Under the pieces are notes generated by a model. That model was not told the DNA's origin and ran no database searches. It saw only the letters and a list, made by a program, of their open reading frames with translations. From Deltaproteobacteria bacterium (GTDB taxonomy: Bacteria; Myxococcota_A; UBA9160; JAFDET01): a DNA stretch of 18,257 nt. The stretch covers positions 1 to 18,257 of the forward strand of contig JAFDET010000067.1 of NCBI GenBank assembly GCA_019310195.1, written 5' to 3'. The translations under genes were made by a program, and so were the position numbers. How positions within the stretch are numbered: position 1 is the stretch's first letter; each line of letters opens with the position of its first letter. Shown in pieces: positions 1 to 6,389 of the stretch.

Positions 1-177
1 GACGTACTCGTTGCCGCTCATGTCGACGATCTTCGAACCGCGCCCCTCCTTGATCACCACGGCGGCGGCGAGCGACATGGTCGGGGTGCGCGCCGAGGCC
101 GGCAGCAGGGCCGCGGCCCGCTCGAGCAGGTGCTGCTCGTAGGCGCCCCGCTCCTTGCGCTGGAAAGGCTTGCTCAT
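1..177 (-). CDS. Class III PLP-dependent aminotransferase, N-terminal fragment (runs off left edge)
   Basis: The frame is open from an ATG at 177 to the window edge and gives 59 residues, so only the N-terminus is present. Residues 46-58 read GRGSKIVDMSGNE, which matches the first beta-strand region of class III aminotransferases and glutamate-1-semialdehyde aminomutases (typically G-S-K-I-x-D-x-D-G-N-E-Y). The PLP lysine and the rest of the fold lie outside the window, so substrate and exact subfamily cannot be judged. It starts 43 bases after the VOC gene stop on the same strand and is probably the last visible member of the operon that begins at 5295. The family moves amino groups between amino acids or amines and keto or aldehyde acceptors, or shifts an amino group within a molecule. 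Confidence 0.75.
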   Translation of the reverse strand, partial: MSKPFQRKERGAYEQHLLERAAALLPASARTPTMSLAAAVVIKEGRGSKIVDMSGNEYV

Positions 178-220
178 GGGCGTCTTCTTCCGTGCATCTC
201 CGGAAACCGTCGCCGCACAG

Positions 221-754
221 CTACAGGGAGATCAACCGGTACGGCTCGCTACCGTCCCAGACTTCCGCTTCTCCTGCGTTGCGCTCGTACTCTTCGACGA
301 AGCCGTCGTGCACTTCCATCAGCTCGATGACCAGGCCCTCCAGCGCCGGCGAGTCCATGTAGACGTAGTGCGTTCCCAGCAGCGTCTTGATGGATCCTAC
401 CTCTCGCATCCCGTTCTCGCGGGCCCGCGCCACGGCGGCGTCGATGTCCGGGGCGAAGTAGGCCACCTGATGCAGCATCTGCTCGGCGTCGCCGGCGTAG
501 AATGCGCTGTAGGGCGAGAGCGCGTCGTTGGTCTGCTGGATCAGCTCGATCTGCACGCCGTTCTGGAAGGACAGACCGACGTCCATGGTCACCTGGCTCT
601 CCTCGCCCCGAAAGCTCGACGTGACTGGAACGTTGCGGAAGCCCCACCAGGGGCCCACGCCCAGCTGATCCACCCAGCACGCCATGGCGCGATCCAGGTC
701 CTTCACCAGGAAGCCCCACTGCTTGATGGGGCCGAAGCGTCCGTCGCAGAACAT
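221..754 (-). CDS. VOC-superfamily (glyoxalase/dioxygenase-fold) protein
   Basis: The protein has 177 residues and shows the paired beta-alpha-beta-beta-beta modules of the vicinal oxygen chelate fold. Candidate metal ligands sit where the family places them: Gln12 in the first strand (KQWGFLV), Glu70 (VQIELI), His95 (LHQVAYF) and Glu144 (VIELME). This Q/E/H/E set is compatible with a metal-dependent lyase, isomerase or epimerase of the glyoxalase I or methylmalonyl-CoA epimerase type. The substrate cannot be read from the sequence. No signal peptide is visible, so it is probably cytoplasmic. The ATG at 754 is preceded by GGAGAGGATC, a good ribosome binding site. It lies 39 bases downstream of the sulfotransferase gene and 43 bases upstream of the aminotransferase gene, which supports co-transcription. 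Confidence 0.85.
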   Translation of the reverse strand: MFCDGRFGPIKQWGFLVKDLDRAMACWVDQLGVGPWWGFRNVPVTSSFRGEESQVTMDVGLSFQNGVQIELIQQTNDALSPYSAFYAGDAEQMLHQVAYFAPDIDAAVARARENGMREVGSIKTLLGTHYVYMDSPALEGLVIELMEVHDGFVEEYERNAGEAEVWDGSEPYRLISL

Positions 755-793
755 GATCCTCTCCGATGCAGTCGCCGCTCCCGAACGCCGCGG

Positions 794-1963
794 TCAGGCT
801 TTCAGCTGGAAGAACTCCATGTAGCCCGCGAAGCGGTCCAGGATCTCCCCCTCGTCGACGCCGATCTCCTGCTTCTCATACTGGTGCGCGCCGTGCTTGC
901 CCTGGGGATGCGCCGCCCGCCACGCCTGCAGCTTCCGCTCGCCTTCGGGGCTGAGCTCTTGATCGAAGTGGGCGTAGATCCGCCGCACCGATCCGATGGG
1001 ATCCGCCATGAAATCGGGAAAGTGGAGGTCGAAGAAGGCCTCCGAGCCGCGCTGCTGGCGGGCCGCCATGCCGGCCTCCGCCGCGTGGGCCCAGCTCTCC
1101 ATCTGCTCCCGCGCGATGGCCTCCAGGTCCACGGACTTCTCGTGCACGGCGCGAATCTTGGAGAGGAAGCTGGCGTAGGATGCGATCACCGTGCGCGGGT
1201 CCCGATGCGTCTGCACGATGCACGCGTCCGGGTAGACGTCGAAGAGCGCCGGGAGCTGGCGGAGATGGACCGGGTACTTCAGCAGCCAGCGGCGCTGGGG
1301 ATCCGTCGAGCCGATCAGCTCGATCACCTTCCGGTGGCGCGTGTAGGTCTCCGGATGAGGCGTCTCGCGGTACCACTGGAAGTAGCGCGGAAGCGTCGCG
1401 GAGCACTCGAAGCGGTCGTCGGTGAAGCTCTGGGCGAGGATGTGGCGACACTCCTCGGGCCAGTCGGGATGCATCTCGTGCACGGCCATCAGCGAGGGCG
1501 TCACCCGGTAGAGAAACTCGAGCTCGGCCTTCGAGGCCTGGAAGTCCGGGTGCTCCTCCCACTCGGCGCGGGGCGGGCGCGGCTGGGGCTCCGCCGAAAG
1601 CCAGTACTCGAGCTTCTGAAGGCCCGGGTCCTGCCCCATCAGGTAGTGCAGCGCGGTGCTCCCCGTGCGCACCAGGCCCGTGACGATGATGGGCCGGCGG
1701 ACGTCGTTCCCCGCAACCGCGGACGCTTCCTGGAGCCGCCGCTCCACCCGAAGCCGGGTCGCCAGGATCTTCACGATCTCGTTGCGAAAGATCGCGGCGC
1801 CCATCTCGCTGAGGTTCTCGTCCTCGTCCAGCGACTCGAGCAGGACCCGCAGTCCTTCCAGATAAGCCGGGTCGCCGAAGTCGTCGAGCCCCGCGGCGCT
1901 CCGCGCCTGCTCGTGAAACGCATCCAGCGAGGCCGCGAAACCCTCTCCGCCCTCGGCGCTCAT
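794..1963 (-). CDS. PAPS-dependent sulfotransferase family protein (Sulfotransfer_3 type)
   Basis: The protein has 389 residues. The 5'-phosphosulfate loop is at residues 94-105 (VTGLVRTGSTAL), and the 3'-phosphate binding segment is at about 252-265 (THRDPRTVIASYAS), with Arg254 and Ser262 as the expected contacts. LKYPVH at 228-233 is the conserved core segment before it. These features define enzymes that move a sulfuryl group from PAPS to a hydroxyl or amine on a lipid, sterol, glycan or small molecule. No signal peptide or membrane segment is seen, so it should act in the cytoplasm. The ATG at 1963 has AAAGGGAG just upstream. It sits 54 bases after the second CrtI-like gene, so the operon could both oxidise and conjugate one compound, but that is inference. 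Some members of this broad family have no proven sulfotransferase activity. Confidence 0.88.
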   Translation of the reverse strand: MSAEGGEGFAASLDAFHEQARSAAGLDDFGDPAYLEGLRVLLESLDEDENLSEMGAAIFRNEIVKILATRLRVERRLQEASAVAGNDVRRPIIVTGLVRTGSTALHYLMGQDPGLQKLEYWLSAEPQPRPPRAEWEEHPDFQASKAELEFLYRVTPSLMAVHEMHPDWPEECRHILAQSFTDDRFECSATLPRYFQWYRETPHPETYTRHRKVIELIGSTDPQRRWLLKYPVHLRQLPALFDVYPDACIVQTHRDPRTVIASYASFLSKIRAVHEKSVDLEAIAREQMESWAHAAEAGMAARQQRGSEAFFDLHFPDFMADPIGSVRRIYAHFDQELSPEGERKLQAWRAAHPQGKHGAHQYEKQEIGVDEGEILDRFAGYMEFFQLKA

Positions 1964-2017
1964 TCACTCCCTTTCGGCTCCTGTGGGACGTCGCCATCCG
2001 AGCCCTGGGGCCCGTGT

Positions 2018-3553
2018 CTAGCGCAGGAGCGGCTCCCCCAGGAAGTCGCCCACCACGCCCGCCGCAATGTAGCCCGGCCCACCCAGGATCATGCCACCCG
2101 GGTACATGGAGGCGCCTCCCACGAAGAGCCCGGGGATGGGTGTCTCGCTGCGGGAACAGAGGTCGTTGGGCCGCAGATAGCCCATCTGCAACGTCGAGTA
2201 CGCGCCGTGCTTGATGGAGCCGCGCTTCATGGTGGTGAGCTTGGCCTCGATGTCCAGGGGCGTCACGTGGCGGCGAAAGACCACGTCGCCGAGGTCGGCG
2301 TACTCCTGGACGAGACCGATGCAGCCGTCGGCGAAGGCCTTCCCCTCCGTCGCCCATGCGGGGTCGTACTTCACCACCGCCTCGGCACGCAGGAGTTGGT
2401 GGCCGGGCGGGGCCATGGTCGCGTCGAAGCGGCTCAGGTTGGTGACGTGCAGCCACTCGGGCCGAACCATCTCGCCGGCATCGACGCGCTCGAGGTGGTC
2501 CAGCAGCTCGTCGTCCGTCTCGAGTCCGCAGAACACGATCATCGCTTCGCTCACCCGGGGGTCGTCGGCCTTCCAAGCCGCGCCGCCCTGGAGGCCGAGG
2601 TGAAGGCCGAACATCGAGCGCTCTTCCCACTCCCACGAGCCCACGGCGAGCCGCAGGTTCTCGGGCAGGTCGGCCGACTCCACCAGCTGCAGGAAGGTCT
2701 GCTCCGGGTTGAGGGTGGAGACGACCGCGCGAGCCTCGAGGCGGCGCCCTCCCTGCAACTCGACGGCCACGGCGGATCCATCCTCGACCACGATGCGCTG
2801 CGCCTCGCTGGCGTCGAAGACGGTTCCCCCGTTGCCGACGAAGGAACGGTAGAGGGCCGAGGAGAGGCGGTGGGAGCCGCCCTTCACGAGCCCGGCGCTG
2901 AGCATGCGGCACAGGTAGAGCGGAAACAGGTACCCCAACGAGTCGTCGAGATGCAGTCCCCACATGGCCGGGAACGAGAGCAGCGCCATGCGGACGCGTG
3001 GATCCCGGAAGCCGTACTCGTCGACCAGCTCCACGAAGGTGAACTCGGAGATCTCCGCCAGGCGCCGGCCGGCGGGCGTCTTCTCGAACTCCTCCATCTG
3101 GTCCAGTGCGGCTTCCGGAAGCTGATAGGTCATCGGAACCAGGTACTCGTCGAGCATGGGCTGGAAGTCGGCCCACATGCGGGAGAAGGCCTCGGCGTCG
3201 TCGGAAGAGAACGCCTCGATGGAGCGAACCGTCTCCCCGAGATCTCGGGTGAAGACCAGCGAGCTGCCGTCGCGGAAGGGAAAGGCCGCAACCACGTGGG
3301 GGTAGAGATAGCGAACGCCCAGGCTCGCCAGATCCAGGTCCCGATGGGCGGGCATGAGCTCGCCCATCATGTGGTAGACGGCGTGCAGGTTGAGCCGCCA
3401 GCCGTAGTACTCCTCGGTGTTGAGGCCACCGCCGGTCTCGTGGCGCCGCTCGACCAGGGCCACGCGGTGGCCCGCCTTGGCCAGATAGGCGCTGCACAGC
3501 AAGCCGTTGGGTCCCGCTCCGATCACGATGGCGTCGTAGGTCTCCACGGTCAT
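2018..3553 (-). CDS. CrtI/PYROXD2-like FAD-dependent oxidoreductase (type B, region 1)
   Basis: The protein has 511 residues. A Rossmann FAD motif is at 8-35 (Gly12, Gly14, Gly17, with Glu35 ending the second strand to bind ribose), followed by GGGLNTEE. The C-terminal FAD signature of phytoene-desaturase-like enzymes is present (TPIPGLFVGGASMYPGG, then GGPGY). The family dehydrogenates, isomerises or saturates polyenes and other hydrophobic substrates. No carotenoid synthase is nearby, so a carotenoid role is not supported. The ATG overlaps the stop of the upstream flavoprotein gene as ATGA, which predicts translational coupling. It closely resembles the 562-residue protein encoded at 16310-17998: both share an R-G-S-I-K-H-G segment followed by LQMG and the GGPGY end. 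A much longer upstream reading frame exists, but the overlap and the Rossmann start fix the gene at 3553. Confidence 0.9.
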   Translation of the reverse strand: MTVETYDAIVIGAGPNGLLCSAYLAKAGHRVALVERRHETGGGLNTEEYYGWRLNLHAVYHMMGELMPAHRDLDLASLGVRYLYPHVVAAFPFRDGSSLVFTRDLGETVRSIEAFSSDDAEAFSRMWADFQPMLDEYLVPMTYQLPEAALDQMEEFEKTPAGRRLAEISEFTFVELVDEYGFRDPRVRMALLSFPAMWGLHLDDSLGYLFPLYLCRMLSAGLVKGGSHRLSSALYRSFVGNGGTVFDASEAQRIVVEDGSAVAVELQGGRRLEARAVVSTLNPEQTFLQLVESADLPENLRLAVGSWEWEERSMFGLHLGLQGGAAWKADDPRVSEAMIVFCGLETDDELLDHLERVDAGEMVRPEWLHVTNLSRFDATMAPPGHQLLRAEAVVKYDPAWATEGKAFADGCIGLVQEYADLGDVVFRRHVTPLDIEAKLTTMKRGSIKHGAYSTLQMGYLRPNDLCSRSETPIPGLFVGGASMYPGGMILGGPGYIAAGVVGDFLGEPLLR

Positions 3554-5295
3554 TGCCCCGCCCCCGTTCCCGCTGCGGCTTTCCACTTGTCGTCGACGCC
3601 CAGGTTCAGGGGAATGCGGCCGATGTTTGCGAAGAACCACTCGTACGGATTCGATCTCCACCACTCCACGTCGCGGCAGCCCAGGTCCTCCGCCATCTCG
3701 CAAGCGGCCAGGTAGCCGGTGGCGAGGTGGGTTGCGCCGAAGGGATGGATCGAGTTGGACAGGTAGAGCCCCGGGACGAAGCTCCGCGACGCGCCGTTCT
3801 GGACGACGCCCGGCAGCGGCCGGTTCTGCCCGGATTGCTCGGGGATGGCGCTCCCGCCGATCATGTTCCCGCGAATGGCCGAGGGGTTGCTGTTTTCCTG
3901 GTCCCTCGGGCTGTTGACGTGGCGCTCCAGGATCAGGTCCTTGAAGCCGGGCGCGTATTCCTCGTAGCGGTCGGTCATCGCGTCGGCGATCGCCTCGCCC
4001 AGACCCTCGCGCCATGCGTTCCAACCGTTCAGGCGCTTGGCGCCCCAGCGCCGGGGGCGCGGAGGCACGCTCATCCAGGTCATGACCGTCTGGCAGCCCG
4101 CGGGCGCCTGGGAGGGGTCCGCCCGGGTCGTGTTGAACCAGCCGCCCATGACGTTCTCGCGAATCACCCCGGACATCAACGCCCCCTGCCCGTCGCGGAT
4201 GTCGTCCAGAGTCTCGCCGCCGAAGAAGCCGACCCAGGAACGCTGGATGGCCGGATCGTACGCCGCCGAGGCAAACTCGGGGTCGCCACGCAGCGCGTAG
4301 CAGATGCCCACGAGCTGGGGATCGTCGTAGTTGAAGAACTTGATGCGCCGTGCCCAATCGGGGCCGATCGCGTCCTCGCCCAGCAGCCACAGGAACGTGG
4401 GCACCAGCGTCAGGTTCGAGAGAACGACCCGCGCCCGCACCTCCTCCCCGGGCATCAAGGCGTCGGGCGAGAGCCGGATCCCACAGGCCCGGCCGTCCTC
4501 CATCAGGATCTTGTCCACCGGGCTGGTCGTCCAGATCTCTCCACCGTGGGCGACGAAGCACTTCACCAGCGAGTGCGTCAGGGAGTGGGAGCCACCCTTC
4601 GCGGTGTGCACCGCCATGGGCATCATCCCGGTCAGGGAGAGCACCTGCGGCCCGACCCGGCGGTTCAGCGGCCACTGCCCGGTGAACTCGCCCAGCGCGC
4701 CCGGCACCGTGCGCACGCCCTCGGATTCGAACAGGACTTCCAGGAGCTCGAAGCCCGTCATGCGGTTCACGTCGTCGCCCGAGAGAGGAACGTCCAGGGA
4801 TCGGAGCAGCCCGTCGTTGAAGGCCGCCATGCGATCGGCGAGTTCCGACGTGGGCGCGGCAAAGATCGCCTGCTGATTGAGCGCCAGAGCCTCGCCGCCA
4901 TTCTCCATGGAGTACGCGCGAATCTTCGCCAGCGTGGCCGCGTCGCGTTCCGAGTGGCGCGCCACGCTGACCTCGGTAAGCGCAGGCTCCAACGCCTGCA
5001 CCGTGTTGGTCCCATCCAGGAACGGCTTGGCGAACAGGATGTCGGTGCCGAGCAGGTCGAGGCCGAAGCGCTCCAGCTCCAGATCGGCCATGGCCGGGCT
5101 CATGGCCGGCACCAGCCAGGCGGCGTGGGTGTTGTGCAGGAAGCCGGGCCGGCCCAGCTCGATGGTGTCGCAGTGGGCCCCGCACTGGCCGCGCGCCTCG
5201 AATACGCCCACGGAGAGCCCGGCCTTGGCCAGATAGGCGGCACTGGTGAGGCCGTTGATGCCTCCCCCGATCACGACGACGTCGTAGTCCTTCAA
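3550..5295 (-). CDS. CrtI/PYROXD2-like FAD-dependent oxidoreductase (type A, region 1)
   Basis: The protein has 581 residues. The FAD-binding Rossmann motif is at 5-33 (VVVIGGGINGL with Gly10, Gly12 and Gly15; Glu33 ends strand two). The C-terminal FAD segment reads FVPGLYLSNSIHPFGATH. This is the NAD(P)-binding Rossmann-like amine oxidase / phytoene desaturase superfamily, and the substrate is unknown. Translation most likely starts at a TTG at 5295, because GGGGGAG lies just upstream, the upstream in-frame ATG is followed at once by a stop, and the Rossmann strand begins at residue 4. It is the first gene of the leftward operon and faces the dyad-containing intergenic region. Its C-terminus resembles the partial protein at the right edge: N-R-P-[LI]-P, then PGLY or DGLY, then a WW pair. 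Together with the following gene it forms a two-gene cassette that recurs there. Confidence 0.88.
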   Translation of the reverse strand: MKDYDVVVIGGGINGLTSAAYLAKAGLSVGVFEARGQCGAHCDTIELGRPGFLHNTHAAWLVPAMSPAMADLELERFGLDLLGTDILFAKPFLDGTNTVQALEPALTEVSVARHSERDAATLAKIRAYSMENGGEALALNQQAIFAAPTSELADRMAAFNDGLLRSLDVPLSGDDVNRMTGFELLEVLFESEGVRTVPGALGEFTGQWPLNRRVGPQVLSLTGMMPMAVHTAKGGSHSLTHSLVKCFVAHGGEIWTTSPVDKILMEDGRACGIRLSPDALMPGEEVRARVVLSNLTLVPTFLWLLGEDAIGPDWARRIKFFNYDDPQLVGICYALRGDPEFASAAYDPAIQRSWVGFFGGETLDDIRDGQGALMSGVIRENVMGGWFNTTRADPSQAPAGCQTVMTWMSVPPRPRRWGAKRLNGWNAWREGLGEAIADAMTDRYEEYAPGFKDLILERHVNSPRDQENSNPSAIRGNMIGGSAIPEQSGQNRPLPGVVQNGASRSFVPGLYLSNSIHPFGATHLATGYLAACEMAEDLGCRDVEWWRSNPYEWFFANIGRIPLNLGVDDKWKAAAGTGAGQ

Positions 5296-5449
5296 GTTCT
5301 CCCCCGGGGGATGACCCCTCTAGCCCATGAACGAATGTTTGTTTATCTTAGTCGCCATTCGTTATCCTTGCTAGCCAACGCCCGGAACGCGGCCACCAAA
5401 GGTGGATTCCCGTTGTCACCCCGGGGAGTTGGATGAGGGCCACGTCGTC
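5296..5449. promoter_or_regulatory. Divergent intergenic control region with inverted repeat
   Basis: This 154-base gap separates the leftward flavoprotein operon from the rightward genes and contains the most AT-rich stretch nearby (about 5328-5375). An 8-bp inverted repeat, AACGAATG at 5330-5337 and CATTCGTT at 5356-5363, has an 18-base spacer. Within its left side AACGAATGTTTGTT (5330-5343) is itself an imperfect palindrome of the AAC-N8-GTT type seen in many TetR-family operators. No regulator gene is in the window, so the regulator is unknown. On the minus strand TAAGAT lies between the arms and could be a -10 element, but no convincing -35 was found. CCCCCGGGGG at 5301-5310 covers the ribosome binding site of the TTG-started gene. 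The promoter call is inference from position and composition. Confidence 0.4.
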
Positions 5450-5896
5450 ATGAGGCTGCGTTCTCGAGGTCTCGGCCGCAAAGAGCTGGTGCTGGACTTT
5501 CGCGAGTACGAGGTCGTCCGCGTGGAGGACGAGCTCGTGGTGGTGGGCACGATCCGGGATCCCGTCAACTGGGACTTCACCATCCGGATCTGCGAGGACG
5601 ACGTGCCGGGGATGACCTGGCTGGTGCTGCGCCGCTCCATGGTGGGCCTGCTGCTGCGCTCGTTCTTCAGACGGAAGAAGCGCGATCACTGGGGCCAGGA
5701 GCGGGCAGAGCATGTGGCCGAGGGCAAGAAGCGCCGCCAGACGGCCCGCGACAGCGCCGTGGAGCGCGCCCAGGTCTGCCTGCAGCCGCTGGCCACCCGC
5801 CGCAGCGCGGCGCTGGCCCGGAAGGCGGCTCCCGAGAGGACCGAAGCCGTGCAAGCAGCTCGCGCTGTGAAGAGCTCGGCCGCCGACGCCGGCTAG
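5450..5896 (+). CDS. Hypothetical protein, strand-rich N-terminus and basic Ala/Arg-rich tail
   Basis: I do not recognise this 148-residue protein. Its first half looks beta-strand-rich (KELVLDFREYEVV, then DELVVVGTIRDPVNWDF and ITIRIC-like strands). A short hydrophobic segment follows (MVGLLLRSFF, around residues 65-74). The last half is highly charged (FFRRKKRDHW, then a long Ala/Arg/Lys/Glu-rich tail) and is probably helical or disordered. The ATG at 5450 is preferred because the strand-like domain starts there and GATGAGG lies about 11 bases upstream. A GTG at 5402 in the same frame would add 16 residues. It is the first rightward gene beside the dyad region and precedes the ferritin-like gene by 58 bases. 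It could be a small regulatory or membrane-associated accessory protein, but no function is supported. Confidence 0.6.
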   Translation: MRLRSRGLGRKELVLDFREYEVVRVEDELVVVGTIRDPVNWDFTIRICEDDVPGMTWLVLRRSMVGLLLRSFFRRKKRDHWGQERAEHVAEGKKRRQTARDSAVERAQVCLQPLATRRSAALARKAAPERTEAVQAARAVKSSAADAG

Positions 5897-5954
5897 CAAG
5901 GCGACCGGCTCGCGGACCGCACGCGCTGCCGGCCACGCAAGGGAGAGCACGACG

Positions 5955-6368
5955 ATGAAGGGCGAAGCCGAGCGCGAGTCGCTGGCGAGCGAGTTCGATC
6001 GTCACCGCGCCGAGGAAGGCGAGATCCTGGAGAGCTATCACGCGCTCTCCGACCAGCTGGGCAAGGGCCCGCTGGGCGTCCTGATCAACCACATCGCCAC
6101 CGAGGAGGAGATGCACCACTTCCTCCTGGGCAAAGAGAGCCTGTCGGAACACGGGCTGGATCGGGATGCCCTGCTCCGTCAGACGCGAATGCTGCGAGGC
6201 CACGAGAAGAAGACCATCGAGGCCTGCCGCGGGCTGAAGTCCCGTGTCTCCGGCGGCGAGGGGGAGCTCTTCGACACGATCCTCGAGGCCATCGCGAGTG
6301 ACAGCGAGAAGCACCAGCGGCTGCTCGAGACGGTAGAGAAGCTGATCGAGAACGCGGCCCGCCGTTGA
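5955..6368 (+). CDS. Ferritin-like / hemerythrin-like four-helix protein
   Basis: The protein has 137 residues and should form four amphipathic helices, at roughly 5-36, 38-60, 71-97 and 103-134. Helix two carries overlapping ExxH motifs (Glu51/His54 and Glu52/His55 in TEEEMHHFLL). Helix one has acidic residues in EEGEILESY, helix three has His83-Glu84, and helix four has DSEKH (Asp116, His120). The pattern resembles diiron ferritin-like or hemerythrin-like bundles. Helix four lacks the Glu three residues before His that a typical ExxH needs, so metal binding is uncertain. The ATG at 5955 follows AAGGGAGAG at good spacing. The gene lies 21 bases before the molybdenum enzyme operon on the same strand, so a role in oxygen or iron handling for that enzyme is possible, but this is inference. 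Confidence 0.6.
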   Translation: MKGEAERESLASEFDRHRAEEGEILESYHALSDQLGKGPLGVLINHIATEEEMHHFLLGKESLSEHGLDRDALLRQTRMLRGHEKKTIEACRGLKSRVSGGEGELFDTILEAIASDSEKHQRLLETVEKLIENAARR

Positions 6369-6389
6369 GGTCGCCAAGGCGAGCGACGC

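Noticed and set aside
155..3715. A very long plus-strand open frame (1186 codons) opposite the VOC, sulfotransferase and flavoprotein genes
   Set aside because: It is antisense to three clearly recognisable genes. Its translation has no domain motifs and is rich in His, Arg, Val and Leu runs, as expected when high-GC codon bias leaves the opposite frame free of stops.
2018..5185. A single 1055-codon minus-strand frame that could be read as a fused protein
   Set aside because: Only its last 511 codons show the flavoprotein motifs. The first part is an off-frame reading of the type A gene, which ends with an ATGA overlap at 3550-3553.
2018..5295. A carotenoid biosynthesis cluster
   Set aside because: CrtI-like proteins are present, but there is no phytoene synthase, cyclase, ketolase or GGPP synthase, and the neighbours are catabolic or conjugating enzymes.
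3553..5436. A 627-codon plus-strand open frame opposite the type A flavoprotein gene
   Set aside because: It mirrors the real flavoprotein gene on the minus strand, lacks any recognisable fold and runs across the divergent promoter region.
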